From Methanoculleus sp. UBA430 (GTDB lineage: Archaea; Halobacteriota; Methanomicrobia; Methanomicrobiales; Methanoculleaceae): 64,000 bases of DNA. Location of the stretch: the NCBI RefSeq assembly GCF_002506585.1, contig NZ_DAXW01000002.1, forward strand, positions 1-64,000, written 5' to 3'. How positions within the stretch are numbered: position 1 is the stretch's first letter; each line of letters starts with the position of its first letter. The notes beneath the pieces are model-generated. The model was not told the origin of the DNA and did not search any database. It saw only the letters and a program-made list of their open reading frames with translations. A program made the translations under genes and the position numbers. Below are positions 32,290 to 40,964 of the stretch, piece after piece.

Positions 32290-33309
32290 TCAAGCTCCGG
32301 CCCTCCAGCCCGTCGCACCCAGCCCCCGGTACTTCGCCTGCTCAAGCATCGCATCCATGATGACAAGCGCGAGCATGCACTCCGCGACCGGGACCACCCG
32401 TGGCGCGATGCAGGGGTCGTGCCTCCCCCCGACCGAGATCTCCCGCTCCGCCCCGGCCGTATCGACGGTCTGCTGGACCCGGCGTATCGAGGGCGTCGGC
32501 TTGACGGCGAGCCGGACGACGATCTCCTGCCCGGTGCTGATCCCGCCGAGGACGCCACCCGCGTGGTTGCTCGTAAACCCGGTTTCGCGAATGGGATCGT
32601 TCATCTCACTCCCGTAGAGCCGGGCGGCGGCGAACCCCTCACCTACCTCGACGCCCTTCACCGCGCCGATCCCCATCATCGCCCCGGCGATGGCAGCATC
32701 GAGCTTCCCGAATACCGGATCCCCGAGGCCCGCCGGACACCCGGCAGCCGTCACCTCGACGATCCCGCCCACGGAATCGCCGGCATCGTGGGCAGCACGG
32801 ATCTCCTCTTCCATCGCTGCCGGCTCTGTCGCGCCGTGGACCTCGACGACCCTCCCCCGGACCGCGATGCCTTGGGGCTCAAGGCAACGGATTGCGACGG
32901 CGCCTGCCGCGACCCGTGCAAGGGTCTCGCGACCCGAACTCCGCCCGCCGCCCCGGTGGTCGCGGAGCCCGTACTTCGCCTGCCAGGTGTAGTCCGCGTG
33001 CCCCGGCCGGAAGACGTCCCGGAGCGCGTCGTAGTCCTCCGACCGGACGTCACGGTTGGCGACGACGAGCGCGATCGGGGCGCCGGTCGTCTTGTCCTCG
33101 AATGTCCCCGAGAGGATCTCCACCCGGTCGGCCTCCTGCCTCCCGGACTCAAGCGGGCTCTTCCCCGGCCGCCTCCGGTCGAGGTAAGGCTGGATATCCG
33201 CCTCCGTGAGGGCGACCCCCGGCGGGCAGCCGTCGACGACCACACCCACCGCCAACCCATGGCTCTCGCCGAACGTCGTGCACCTGAAGTTTCTCCCGAA
33301 CGTATTCAT
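32290..33309 (-). CDS. aroC: Chorismate synthase
   Basis: A 339-residue enzyme making chorismate from EPSP with reduced FMN. Signatures: FGRNFRCTTFGESHGLAVGV at the N-terminus, RRRPGKSPLESGRQEADRVE, DHRGGGRSSGRETLARVAAG and the late SVGGRHDPCIAPR. It is the last gene of the aromatic operon, overlapping the AroK-AroE gene by 4 nt. Confidence 0.97.
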   Translation of the reverse strand: MNTFGRNFRCTTFGESHGLAVGVVVDGCPPGVALTEADIQPYLDRRRPGKSPLESGRQEADRVEILSGTFEDKTTGAPIALVVANRDVRSEDYDALRDVFRPGHADYTWQAKYGLRDHRGGGRSSGRETLARVAAGAVAIRCLEPQGIAVRGRVVEVHGATEPAAMEEEIRAAHDAGDSVGGIVEVTAAGCPAGLGDPVFGKLDAAIAGAMMGIGAVKGVEVGEGFAAARLYGSEMNDPIRETGFTSNHAGGVLGGISTGQEIVVRLAVKPTPSIRRVQQTVDTAGAEREISVGGRHDPCIAPRVVPVAECMLALVIMDAMLEQAKYRGLGATGWRAGA

Positions 33310-34670
33310 GCAAGCATCTCCCGAACGAGTTCAGGCGTCACCGCGATCCCGGTGATCAGCCGGAACTGCTCCGCCGCCTGGTGGACGAACATCTCCGTGC
33401 CGGGTATCGTCTCGCACCCGGCCTCCCCTGCCGCCCTGATGAGGGGCGTTGCCGGCGGTGTGTAGACGAGGTCGAATACGGTCGTCTTCCGCTCGAGGTC
33501 GCAGGGGGTAAGCAGGCTCCGGGTATCGGGCTCCATCCCGACCGGGGTCGTGTGTACCACAACATCGGCGTCGCTCCCCTTGAACTCTTCCAGTGCCCCC
33601 CACCGGCACCTGAACCGGTCGGCGAGCGTCCTCGCTGCCTCCGGCCGTCGGGCAAGCACCGTCACGTCCATATCGAGCGAGAGGAGGGCGTAGACTGCCG
33701 CGGCCGCCGCACCCCCCGCGCCGAGGACCACCGCCCGGGCGCCCCGCCGGTGGGCGAGCGGGGCCCGCACGCCCACCCAGTCGGTGTTATGGCCGTACAG
33801 CCTTCCACCGCACCGCACCACGGTGTTCACCGCCCCGATCGCCGCTGCGTGCTCGTCGACCTCGTCGAGGTGGCGCATCACGTCAGTCTTGAACGGGATC
33901 GTGACCGATAAGCCCTTGAGCGGGAGGAGGGAGGCAAGGCGGACGATCGTCGCCGCGTCCGGCCACTCAAGAAGGGTGTAATGGTAGTGCATCCCGAAGT
34001 TTTCGAAGAGCCGGTTGTAGAGGAGCGGGCTCCTGCTGTGAGCGCACGGGTGGCCGGCGATGGCGCAGACCCGGAGGCCTGGGTCCCGTTCGAGCATATC
34101 CCGCAGGGCCACTAGCCCGAACCGCTCAAGGAGGGTGTCGCGGTCACGTCTCTCTCCGGGAGAGATGCCGTCCTCCCCGGCAATCTGCCGGAGGATCACC
34201 CCTGCGACCTCGCGGGGCGGGCGGGTGCCGGTATCGATGCAGGTATCGGCCGCACCGATGTATGCCTTCTTCCTTTGGGCGAGGAGCGTGCGCACCTCCT
34301 CGGCCGGCGAGAGGTCGGTCAGCCCCGGCCGGTTGCTCCCGGCGATCCGCTCAACGATTATCTCGGGCGCGGCCGAGAGGAGGTAGACCCTGCCGTGCCG
34401 CCGGAGGTCCGCGACGTTTGCCGGGTCCATGACCGCCCCCCCGCCGGTGCTGATCACGCCCTCCACATCCCAAAGCGACGCGATCACCTCCCGCTCGAGA
34501 GCGCGGAAGCCGGCCTCCCCGTGTTGCCGGAATATCTCCGGGATCGGCATCCCTACCAGTTGTTCCACCAGCGCATCGGTATCGAAGAACGGCAGCCCGA
34601 GGCTGTTCGCGAGGATGCGGCCGACCGATGTCTTTCCGGTCCCCCGGAATCCGGTGAGGGCGACCTTCAC
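33306..34670 (-). CDS. Shikimate kinase-shikimate dehydrogenase fusion
   Basis: A 454-residue two-domain protein. Residues 1-165 are a bacterial AroK/AroL-type shikimate kinase with P-loop LTGFRGTGKTSVGRILA, shikimate-binding FDTDALVE and VISTGGGAV. Residues about 195-454 are AroE: IAGHPCAHSRSPLLYNRLF, VTIPFKTDVM, GAVNTVV, GHNTDWVGV and the Rossmann AVVLGAGGAAAAAVYALL. Most methanogens instead use a GHMP-type shikimate kinase, so the kinase half is notable. GTG 34670 was chosen because GGAGG precedes it by 6 nt and it overlaps the aroA stop by 4 nt. Confidence 0.92.
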   Translation of the reverse strand: MKVALTGFRGTGKTSVGRILANSLGLPFFDTDALVEQLVGMPIPEIFRQHGEAGFRALEREVIASLWDVEGVISTGGGAVMDPANVADLRRHGRVYLLSAAPEIIVERIAGSNRPGLTDLSPAEEVRTLLAQRKKAYIGAADTCIDTGTRPPREVAGVILRQIAGEDGISPGERRDRDTLLERFGLVALRDMLERDPGLRVCAIAGHPCAHSRSPLLYNRLFENFGMHYHYTLLEWPDAATIVRLASLLPLKGLSVTIPFKTDVMRHLDEVDEHAAAIGAVNTVVRCGGRLYGHNTDWVGVRAPLAHRRGARAVVLGAGGAAAAAVYALLSLDMDVTVLARRPEAARTLADRFRCRWGALEEFKGSDADVVVHTTPVGMEPDTRSLLTPCDLERKTTVFDLVYTPPATPLIRAAGEAGCETIPGTEMFVHQAAEQFRLITGIAVTPELVREMLA

Positions 34671-35935
34671 AGCAGGCCCTCCTTGTAGAGCGCCTCCCAG
34701 AAGCCGGGGAAGGACTTCTCCACGCATTCGGGGTCACGGATCGCCATACCCCCGACCGCGAGGCCGAGCACGGCAAACGCCATCGCCGTCCGGTGATCGT
34801 CGTGCGGGTCGACGGCGACGCCGTGGAGGGGCGCGGGGGTGATCGTGAGGGAGTTCTCCCCGACCTCGACTCCTGCCCCCATCCTCCGGAGGGTATCCGC
34901 CGTCACCCCGACGCGGTCGCTCTCCTTGTATTGCAGGTGCGCCGTCCCGGTGATCGTCGTCGGCGACGCTGCGACTGCCGCCACCGCCGCGAGCGTCTGG
35001 ACGGTGTCGGGGGACGAGGACATATCGATCTCGATCCCGGCAAGGTCGTCCGCTCGCTCCACCGTCACCACGTCTCTCCCTGCGGTGACCCGGCACCCCA
35101 TTGCCTCGAGGGCATCGAGGAACCGGCGGTCACCCTGGACCGACGCCGGGTTCAAGCCTGTGACCGTGGCCCGCCCCCCGCAGACGGCCGCGACCGCGAA
35201 GAGGTAGGAAGCCGATGAGTAATCGCCCTCGATCCGGTAAGCCCTCCCCTGGTAGGGGACGCCGCTCTCCACCCGGAACCAGTCGTAGCCCCGCCGATCG
35301 AGGCGGGCGCCGAACCGGAGCATCACGTCCGCGGTCACATCGAGGTAGGACCGCGAGGCCGGGGTTGCCGGGAGCGCGAGCTCCACATCGTTATCCGCGT
35401 AGGGCGCCGCCATCAGGATGGACGATATAAACTGGCTGCTTACGCTCCCGTCGATCTCTGCCTTCCCGCCGCGGAGCCTGCCGGAGATGCGGATGGGCGG
35501 GTAACCGGGCTCACCGGTGAACGTGACCTCCCCGCCGAGCGTGCGGAGCGCCCCGGCAAGGGGGCCGACCGGCCGTTCGAGCATCCTCGGGCTCCCCGTC
35601 AGCACCACCGGGTGCTGCGAGAGGAGCGCCGCCGAGGCGAGGAGCCGTAGCGTCGTCCCGGAGTTCCCGCAGTCGATGGTGACCTCTCTCGCCGCCGGGA
35701 AGGCGCCGCCGCACCCGGTGACGGCAATCTTCCCCGGCAGCCACTCGAGAGATACGCCGAGGGTATCGAGCCCCCGGGCGGTCAGTTCCGTATCGACAGC
35801 GCGCAGCGGCCCTTCGATACGCGTTTTTCCCGCGGCGAGCGCTCCTGCTATCAGCGCCCGGTGGGTGTAACTCTTGGAGGGCGGAGCCTCGAACATCGCA
35901 TCGACCGGTCCGGTCTGCGATACCCTGACGATCAT
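34667..35935 (-). CDS. aroA: EPSP synthase (3-phosphoshikimate 1-carboxyvinyltransferase)
   Basis: A 422-residue enzyme joining phosphoenolpyruvate to shikimate-3-phosphate. It has APPSKSYTHRALIAGALAAG near the N-terminus, IDCGNSGTTLRLLAS, SSQFISSILMAAPYA and the late KESDRVGVTADTLRRMG and DHRTAMAF. ATG 35935 overlaps the pheA stop by 4 nt. Confidence 0.96.
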   Translation of the reverse strand: MIVRVSQTGPVDAMFEAPPSKSYTHRALIAGALAAGKTRIEGPLRAVDTELTARGLDTLGVSLEWLPGKIAVTGCGGAFPAAREVTIDCGNSGTTLRLLASAALLSQHPVVLTGSPRMLERPVGPLAGALRTLGGEVTFTGEPGYPPIRISGRLRGGKAEIDGSVSSQFISSILMAAPYADNDVELALPATPASRSYLDVTADVMLRFGARLDRRGYDWFRVESGVPYQGRAYRIEGDYSSASYLFAVAAVCGGRATVTGLNPASVQGDRRFLDALEAMGCRVTAGRDVVTVERADDLAGIEIDMSSSPDTVQTLAAVAAVAASPTTITGTAHLQYKESDRVGVTADTLRRMGAGVEVGENSLTITPAPLHGVAVDPHDDHRTAMAFAVLGLAVGGMAIRDPECVEKSFPGFWEALYKEGLL

Positions 35936-36726
35936 ATACCCGGCACCTCCATGCGGGCGTAGCATCCGAGTTCCCTGACACTGGTCATGCTTTTGAGTTC
36001 CTCCCTTGCCTCCTGCAACCCTTCCGAGACCTCGAGGTCGATGAAGAAGACATACTTCCCGATGCCCCGCCGCGACGGCCGCGACTCGATCCGGGTCAGG
36101 TTGATCCCGCGCCGGGCGAAGACTCCGAGGATATCGGCGAGGAGGCCGACCCGGTCGGTATCAGGGTCCACGAGGAGGCTGCACTTCGTGCATCCCGCGG
36201 AAGCGCGGGGAACTGAGGATATCTCTACGAATCGGGTGGTGTTCTCCCTGCTGTTCTGGATATCCCGGACAACGACGGGAAGACCGTAGATCGTCGCCGC
36301 CATCTCCGGGACGACCGCACCGGCGTCCTCGTCTCTCTGCATTGCGACCGCGCTTGCGGCGTTGCTGCTCGTGTGCACGACCTCGACACCGAGGCGGTCG
36401 AGGATGATGGAGCACTGCTCGTGCGTCTGCGGGTGGGCGTAGATGACCGAGAGGCGTGTGGGCTCCCCGCGGGCCGCGAGGTGGTGCCGGACAGGCATGT
36501 AGGCCTCTCCGGTGATGGAGACGCCGAACTCCAGGAGCCCCTGGAGCGTCTCCCCCACGCCGCCGGCCTCCGAGTTCTCGATCGGCACGAGGCCAGTTGC
36601 CGCGCCGCTCGCCACACGCTCGATGATCGAGCGAATGGTCGGCAGGAGTTCGATATCGTCACCATAGAGTGCGGCGGCGAGTTCGTGGCTGAACGTCCCG
36701 GGCGGCCCGAGTGTTGCGACGGTCAT
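35932..36726 (-). CDS. pheA: Prephenate dehydratase
   Basis: A 264-residue stand-alone dehydratase making phenylpyruvate from prephenate. Catalytic part: GPPGTFSHELAAALYG, VPIENSEAGGVGETLQ, the NTTRFVEI motif. The C-terminal ACT domain (about 185-264) has INLTRIESRPSRRGIGKYVF, the site where phenylalanine gives feedback inhibition. No chorismate mutase domain is fused. Confidence 0.95.
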   Translation of the reverse strand: MTVATLGPPGTFSHELAAALYGDDIELLPTIRSIIERVASGAATGLVPIENSEAGGVGETLQGLLEFGVSITGEAYMPVRHHLAARGEPTRLSVIYAHPQTHEQCSIILDRLGVEVVHTSSNAASAVAMQRDEDAGAVVPEMAATIYGLPVVVRDIQNSRENTTRFVEISSVPRASAGCTKCSLLVDPDTDRVGLLADILGVFARRGINLTRIESRPSRRGIGKYVFFIDLEVSEGLQEAREELKSMTSVRELGCYARMEVPGI

Positions 36727-37556
36727 CGGTTCACCACATGGTTGATGAGGTCGTCCGTCTCTGCCGTCGCGGCGCCGAGGTATGAGGCGTAGTAAGCAGC
36801 ATTCTCTGTGAAGAACGCCTGGAATCGCTCGTCATCGCCGGACTCCACAATCGCGCGGAGCGTCCGGACCACCTCCTCGAACTCGCTGAGCACCTCCGGG
36901 ACGACCGGGTTCATCTGGAGGATGTCGCCGTAAAGCCCGGGGTCCTGGGCGAGGAGGCGCCCGACGAACCCCAGCTCGATCCGGTAGACGGGGCTCGTGA
37001 ACGACAGGGTCTCTCCGACGTCGGTACCGGTCCGGCGGATGGCCTCCGCCTTTGCGAGCGTTATGAAGTGAGTGAGCCCCTGGATCACCGCCATCATCCG
37101 GTCGTGGGCCTCAGGCGTCGAGAGGGTGATCGCCGCCCCCTGGTCGCGGAAGATGGAGAGGAGGCCTTCGAGGGTCTCAGGCCCGCACCGGGCCGGCGTC
37201 GCGACGATTGTCTGGCCCCGGAGCGATGCGGCGCCCGGCCCGAACATCGGGTGGAGCCCGATCACCTCCGCGCGCGATTCGAGCATCGCACGGACCGGTT
37301 CGACCTTGAGGGACGTCAGGTCGCAGAAGACCTGCTCCTCCGACAATAACCCTGCGACCTCCCGGATCACCCCGACGGTGACGTGGATCGGCACCGAGAC
37401 CATGACGAGGTCCGCCATCTCCGCGACGTCCCGGTTGGTGAGGGAGGTCTTCGTCCCTGAGACGATCACCTCCCAGCCGGCTTCCTCAAAGACTCCCGCA
37501 AAAAACCGCCCCATCTGCCCCGTGCCGCCGATGATACCTGCAAGCATCGCCGTCAC
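36723..37556 (-). CDS. tyrA: Prephenate dehydrogenase
   Basis: A 277-residue enzyme oxidising prephenate to 4-hydroxyphenylpyruvate. The N-terminal Rossmann motif is LAGIIGGTGQMGRFFAGVFE; conserved active-site segments are VIGLHPMFGPGAAS and GLTHFITLAKAEA. It lacks both a chorismate mutase domain and a clear ACT domain. It overlaps pheA and the dehydroquinate synthase gene by 4 nt each. Confidence 0.94.
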   Translation of the reverse strand: MTAMLAGIIGGTGQMGRFFAGVFEEAGWEVIVSGTKTSLTNRDVAEMADLVMVSVPIHVTVGVIREVAGLLSEEQVFCDLTSLKVEPVRAMLESRAEVIGLHPMFGPGAASLRGQTIVATPARCGPETLEGLLSIFRDQGAAITLSTPEAHDRMMAVIQGLTHFITLAKAEAIRRTGTDVGETLSFTSPVYRIELGFVGRLLAQDPGLYGDILQMNPVVPEVLSEFEEVVRTLRAIVESGDDERFQAFFTENAAYYASYLGAATAETDDLINHVVNR

Positions 37557-38539
37557 TTCTCCAGGATCGTCTCGGCGACGGCGATGCCGAAGTGCCGCCC
37601 GCCCTCCGCGATGCTGCCGAGCACTCTGTCGCCTACCGCGAGGTTCGCAACCGATACGGCCGACCCGTCCTCTCGAACAAGCCGGATCGTCTCGGCATTC
37701 TGGAGGACCAGGCTCACGGTTGCGTCGCCGGCCTTCGCCTCGACGAGGAGGAGGGGGCGGCGCTCGATCTTCACCCGGCCGACGACCGCATCATGGGTCG
37801 CGCCGGTATGCTCCGCAACGAGCACCGTATCGCCTATCGCGAGGTCGGCGAGGTATGCCGTCTTCCCGTTGGGGAGGAGGATGTAGGCATGCACCGCCCC
37901 GGCGTTCACCCGGAACGGTCGCGGCGCCACGTAGGGGTTCTCCAGGGTCTCGGGGTGGACGAGCAGGAACGCCGAGGAGGTGTTGCCGACGAGCATCCCC
38001 TCCCCGTCGGTGAGGAGGGAGCAGGTGTCCACACAGACCCGGTCTCCCATTCCGACGGGGACGATCCGGGTCACCTCGAACGTCGTGAGGGGAACCGCTG
38101 CGCCGGCGCCGGCGACCGTCTCTGCAACTCGCCGGATCTCCGCCGGGTCGTCGGTCGAGAGGAGGATTCCTGCCGTCCCGCGCTCGAGGGCGGTCAGGGC
38201 GAGCGTCGCCTCATCCGCGTTCGTGACCGCGGCGATGATCCGGCTCGATTGCGCAACGAGGTTCTCGAGCGGTATGACCGTCCAGTCCCGTGTCCGGACG
38301 ATGACAGGGCCCCGGGCCGCGAGCCGGAGCGCCTCCTCTTCGGTCGCCTTATCGACGATCTCGATCTCGAAGACGTCTTTTCCCGGGACGAGGTCGCCGT
38401 TCTCTGCGACGGTCGTCACTCGCCCGAGTTCCCGCACGTGCTCTGCGTCGTCCACCACCAGGGTGTCGGCACCGCTCTCGATCGCGGCGGTCGCAAGATT
38501 CTTCCTCCACGGCCTGATATCGACCCAGAACTGCTTCAT
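37553..38539 (-). CDS. 3-dehydroquinate synthase II (archaeal AroB')
   Basis: A 328-residue archaeal-type enzyme that oxidatively deaminates and cyclises ADH to 3-dehydroquinate, replacing the bacterial DAHP route. Family features: KQFWVDIRPWRKN at the start, GTAGILLSTDDPAEI, GDRVCVDTCSLLTDGEGMLVG, FRVNAGAVHAYILLPNGKT, and ERRPLLLVEAK. It partners the adjacent aldolase-type ADH synthase. Confidence 0.95.
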   Translation of the reverse strand: MKQFWVDIRPWRKNLATAAIESGADTLVVDDAEHVRELGRVTTVAENGDLVPGKDVFEIEIVDKATEEEALRLAARGPVIVRTRDWTVIPLENLVAQSSRIIAAVTNADEATLALTALERGTAGILLSTDDPAEIRRVAETVAGAGAAVPLTTFEVTRIVPVGMGDRVCVDTCSLLTDGEGMLVGNTSSAFLLVHPETLENPYVAPRPFRVNAGAVHAYILLPNGKTAYLADLAIGDTVLVAEHTGATHDAVVGRVKIERRPLLLVEAKAGDATVSLVLQNAETIRLVREDGSAVSVANLAVGDRVLGSIAEGGRHFGIAVAETILEK

Positions 38540-39321
38540 CGCTCCGTCCCCAGTGCCTCGGCGGGGCTTACGCCCCCATGCACCACCCGCGCGATCGCGC
38601 CTATGAACCGGCCGGGGTCTTCGCGCTGGAAGGCGTTCCTCCCCATGCAGACACCCGCCGCGCCCGCCCCGATGGCGTCCCGGATGGTCGTAAGCGTCTC
38701 GAGGTCCCCACCCTTCTCGCCGCCGGCGATCATCACCGGCACCGAGCAGGCCGCGGTGATCCGGCGGAATGTCTCCGGGTCGCCGGTGTAGGTTGTCTTG
38801 ATCAGGTCGGCCCCGAGCTCTTCGGCCACCCGGACACAGTGTCCGATCGCCTGCGGCGAGGTCGGGTCAATCCCCTTGCCGCGGGGGTAGATCATGATCA
38901 GGAGCGGTATCCCCCAGCGGTTGCAGTCCCGCACCACCGCGCCCGCCGACTCGATCATCCTTGATTCGTTCGGGGCGCCGAGGTTGATGTGGATCGAGAC
39001 CGCATCGGCGCCGAGCGCGACCGCCTCCTCCACGGTGCAGACGAGCACCTTATCGTTCGGGTCCGGGTTCATCGATGTGCTTGCGGAGAGGTGCACGATG
39101 AGGCCGATATCCTTCCCGTGCTTCCGGTGTCCTCCCTTCACCATCCCCTTGTGAAGGACGATGGCGTTTGCTCCCCCTTCGCTCACCGCGTTGACGGTCT
39201 TGGTCATGTTGCAGAGCCCCTCGATCTGGCCCATCGTGAACCCGTGGTCCATCGGGATGATCACGGCGCGGCCGGTGTTTCTGTCCATTATCCGCTCGAG
39301 GCGGATCTCTTTGCCTATCAT
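38536..39321 (-). CDS. ADH synthase (archaeal AroA'), paralog 1
   Basis: A 261-residue class I aldolase-type enzyme. It is expected to make 2-amino-3,7-dideoxy-D-threo-hept-6-ulosonate from DKFP and aspartate semialdehyde. Seen: VIIPMDHGFTMG, the acid/base region IMIYPRGKG, the Schiff-base lysine in DLIKTTYTGD, and the phosphate loop MIAGGEKGG plus GVCMGRNAFQ. It overlaps the dehydroquinate synthase gene by 4 nt. The second, 4-nt-distant paralog could be the DKFP-forming enzyme, as MJ1585 versus MJ0400 in M. jannaschii; which is which is inference. Confidence 0.88.
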   Translation of the reverse strand: MIGKEIRLERIMDRNTGRAVIIPMDHGFTMGQIEGLCNMTKTVNAVSEGGANAIVLHKGMVKGGHRKHGKDIGLIVHLSASTSMNPDPNDKVLVCTVEEAVALGADAVSIHINLGAPNESRMIESAGAVVRDCNRWGIPLLIMIYPRGKGIDPTSPQAIGHCVRVAEELGADLIKTTYTGDPETFRRITAACSVPVMIAGGEKGGDLETLTTIRDAIGAGAAGVCMGRNAFQREDPGRFIGAIARVVHGGVSPAEALGTER

Positions 39322-39325
39322 CTTC

Positions 39326-40117
39326 TCACGTCCTCAGAATCTCCATCGCTTCTTCTGCCGACCGCCCCTCGTGGACGATCACCGCCGCGGCACGGATCAA
39401 GCGGTCGGGTGCCGGGTGCTGGAAGGCGTTCCTCCCGATCGATATCCCGGCGGCTCCTCCTTCCATCGCGCCCTCGATGAGGTCGAGGATCGCGCGTTCG
39501 TCGGTCTTCGAGCCTCCTGCGACCACGACCGGCACCGGGCACCCTTGCGTCACCTCCCGGAACGAGTCCGCATCGCCGGTGTAGACGGTCTTGACGATAT
39601 CAGCGCCGAGTTCAGCGGCCACCCGTGCGGAGAGTTTGACGCATTCAATGTCGTGCTCGTCCGCGACCTTCCTGCCCCTCGGGTACATCATCGCAAGGAG
39701 CGGCATCCCCCACTCCATGCACTCGACGGCGACCCGCCCGAGGTCTGTAAGCATCCGTGCCTCGGAGTCGGCCCCGACGTTGATATGCACCGAGACACCG
39801 TCGGCGCCCATCTTCAGGGCGTTCGTGACGGTATTCACGAGCACCTTCTCGTTCGGGTCCGGGCCGATGCTGGTGCTCGCCGAGAGGTGCATGATCAGGC
39901 CGACATCCCGTCCATGCCCACGGTGCCCGTGCAGTGCAAGCCCCACGTGACCGATCACCGCGTTCGCCCCCCCTTCGGCGATGAGGTCGATGGTCCTTCC
40001 GACGTCGACCAACCCCGGGATGGGGCCGAGCGTCACGCCGTGGTCGAGCGGCACGATGATGGTCCTGCCGGTATTTCGATCCATGATACGTTCCAGACGA
40101 ATCTCTTTTCCTCTCAT
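39326..40117 (-). CDS. ADH synthase / FBP aldolase-like, paralog 2
   Basis: A 263-residue paralog of the previous gene with the same landmarks: TIIVPLDHGVTLGPI, LAMMYPRGRK, DIVKTVYTGD (Schiff-base lysine) and VVAGGSKTD with GISIGRNAFQ. It is the first gene of the aromatic operon. Both copies keep all catalytic residues, so they may catalyse successive steps (DKFP formation and ADH synthesis) or be redundant. ATG 40117 was preferred to the TTG at 40123. Confidence 0.87.
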   Translation of the reverse strand: MRGKEIRLERIMDRNTGRTIIVPLDHGVTLGPIPGLVDVGRTIDLIAEGGANAVIGHVGLALHGHRGHGRDVGLIMHLSASTSIGPDPNEKVLVNTVTNALKMGADGVSVHINVGADSEARMLTDLGRVAVECMEWGMPLLAMMYPRGRKVADEHDIECVKLSARVAAELGADIVKTVYTGDADSFREVTQGCPVPVVVAGGSKTDERAILDLIEGAMEGGAAGISIGRNAFQHPAPDRLIRAAAVIVHEGRSAEEAMEILRT

Positions 40118-40418
40118 AATCAAGATCCTCCCGGATTTGAGCGATTACCGTCATCCCGGGAATGATTTAAAACGGGGTAAAATAGCGATAGAACGCTGCC
40201 GCTCCGAAATTACGGACATCGGCGATAAAAAACTGGCTGGTTGCTCCTGCGGGGGTGGTTACTTCGTTAGCCGAGGTAAAAACATTCACCGGCGAAAAAA
40301 CATTCACCACGCATTAGGTATGTTGTTACGCGTGCAAGTATAAAAATATGCCGGATCTTCGTGCATGAAGAGAATCCGGGACGAACCGGTCCCCGGGGAA
40401 AAAATATGGAAGAGGGTC
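40118..40418. other. Control region of the aromatic operon
   Basis: A 301-bp gap. On the minus strand it has a TATA-like GTTTTAAATC at 40164-40173 (start near 40142) for the aromatic operon. Further upstream are two direct repeats of ACATTCACC with leading A-runs (40278-40290 and 40295-40308, 18-nt period), a candidate regulator site. A T-run at about 40399-40406 could end the MBF1 transcript. No protein is seen. Confidence 0.5.
40278..40308. repeat. Two 18-nt-spaced direct repeats
   Basis: AAAAACATTCACC at 40278-40290 and AAAAAACATTCACC at 40295-40308. They lie about 105 bp upstream of the aromatic operon TATA candidate, spaced for binding on roughly one DNA face and a half. Confidence 0.5.
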
Positions 40419-40907
40419 TTACTTCCGGCCCTTCTTGAACGATATAACGTCGCCGACGGTCATGGTCACCCGTCCCGGCCCGCCGACGGAGGTGCTGTCT
40501 TCGGCCGAGTCAATCAGCCTGATATCGAGAGCTTTCTCGAGTTTTCGCCGGACGTCGTCTTCAGGGATGAGGTCTCCCTTCTCTATCTTTTTGACGAGGA
40601 GCTCGCGCTCCCTGATTGCCTGTGCAAGGTCGAGCGTAGACCATTCTTTCCCTTCACGGGCGACCCGGATCCGGTCGGCGTAATCGCTGACGAGCTCGCC
40701 TTCCATCAGGTCGAAGACGTCCCGCGGCCTCCTCCGGGCCTGTGGAACGGCGACACCCGGTTTCGTCTGCGGGGCACCCCTTCGTCGCGGTTGCTGGACT
40801 TCTGTACCGTGTTTTGCGCATCGGAGGCAGACACAGAGTTCTGCACCTTCGATCTGGATGGTTTTCGACGGTCCTTGTATGGGAGCGCCGCATAGTTCAC
40901 ACTGCAT
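40419..40907 (-). CDS. mbf1: Multiprotein bridging factor 1 homolog
   Basis: A 162-residue archaeal MBF1. The N-terminal zinc ribbon is MQCELCGAP with CVCLRCAKHG. A Pro/Arg-rich linker leads to the helix-turn-helix (about 75-135: DYADRIRVAREGKEWSTLDL, RERELLVKKIEKGDLIP), and the tail is TMTVGDVISFKKGRK. In archaea MBF1 associates with ribosomes and transcription. The start at ATG 40907 follows a TATA box in the 57-bp spacer shared with divergent PAN1. Confidence 0.93.
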   Translation of the reverse strand: MQCELCGAPIQGPSKTIQIEGAELCVCLRCAKHGTEVQQPRRRGAPQTKPGVAVPQARRRPRDVFDLMEGELVSDYADRIRVAREGKEWSTLDLAQAIRERELLVKKIEKGDLIPEDDVRRKLEKALDIRLIDSAEDSTSVGGPGRVTMTVGDVISFKKGRK

Positions 40908-40922
40908 AAGTCTCGCAAACAA

Positions 40923-40960
40923 CTTTATATTCATTTTAACCTATATAATTATTCGAGGAG
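40923..40960. promoter_or_regulatory. Overlapping divergent promoters of mbf1 and PAN1
   Basis: Two TATA-like boxes lie in the 57-bp spacer. TTTATAT at about 40924-40930 is placed for PAN1 (start near 40954, then GAGGAG at 40955-40960). TATATA at about 40940-40947 is placed on the minus strand for mbf1 (start near 40917). Each promoter lies across the other's start-site region, so pre-initiation complexes would exclude each other. Confidence 0.45.
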
Positions 40961-40964
40961 ACCC

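Noticed and set aside
40278..40308. CRISPR repeat
   Set aside because: Only two short repeats with a few nucleotides between; no spacers, no cas genes.
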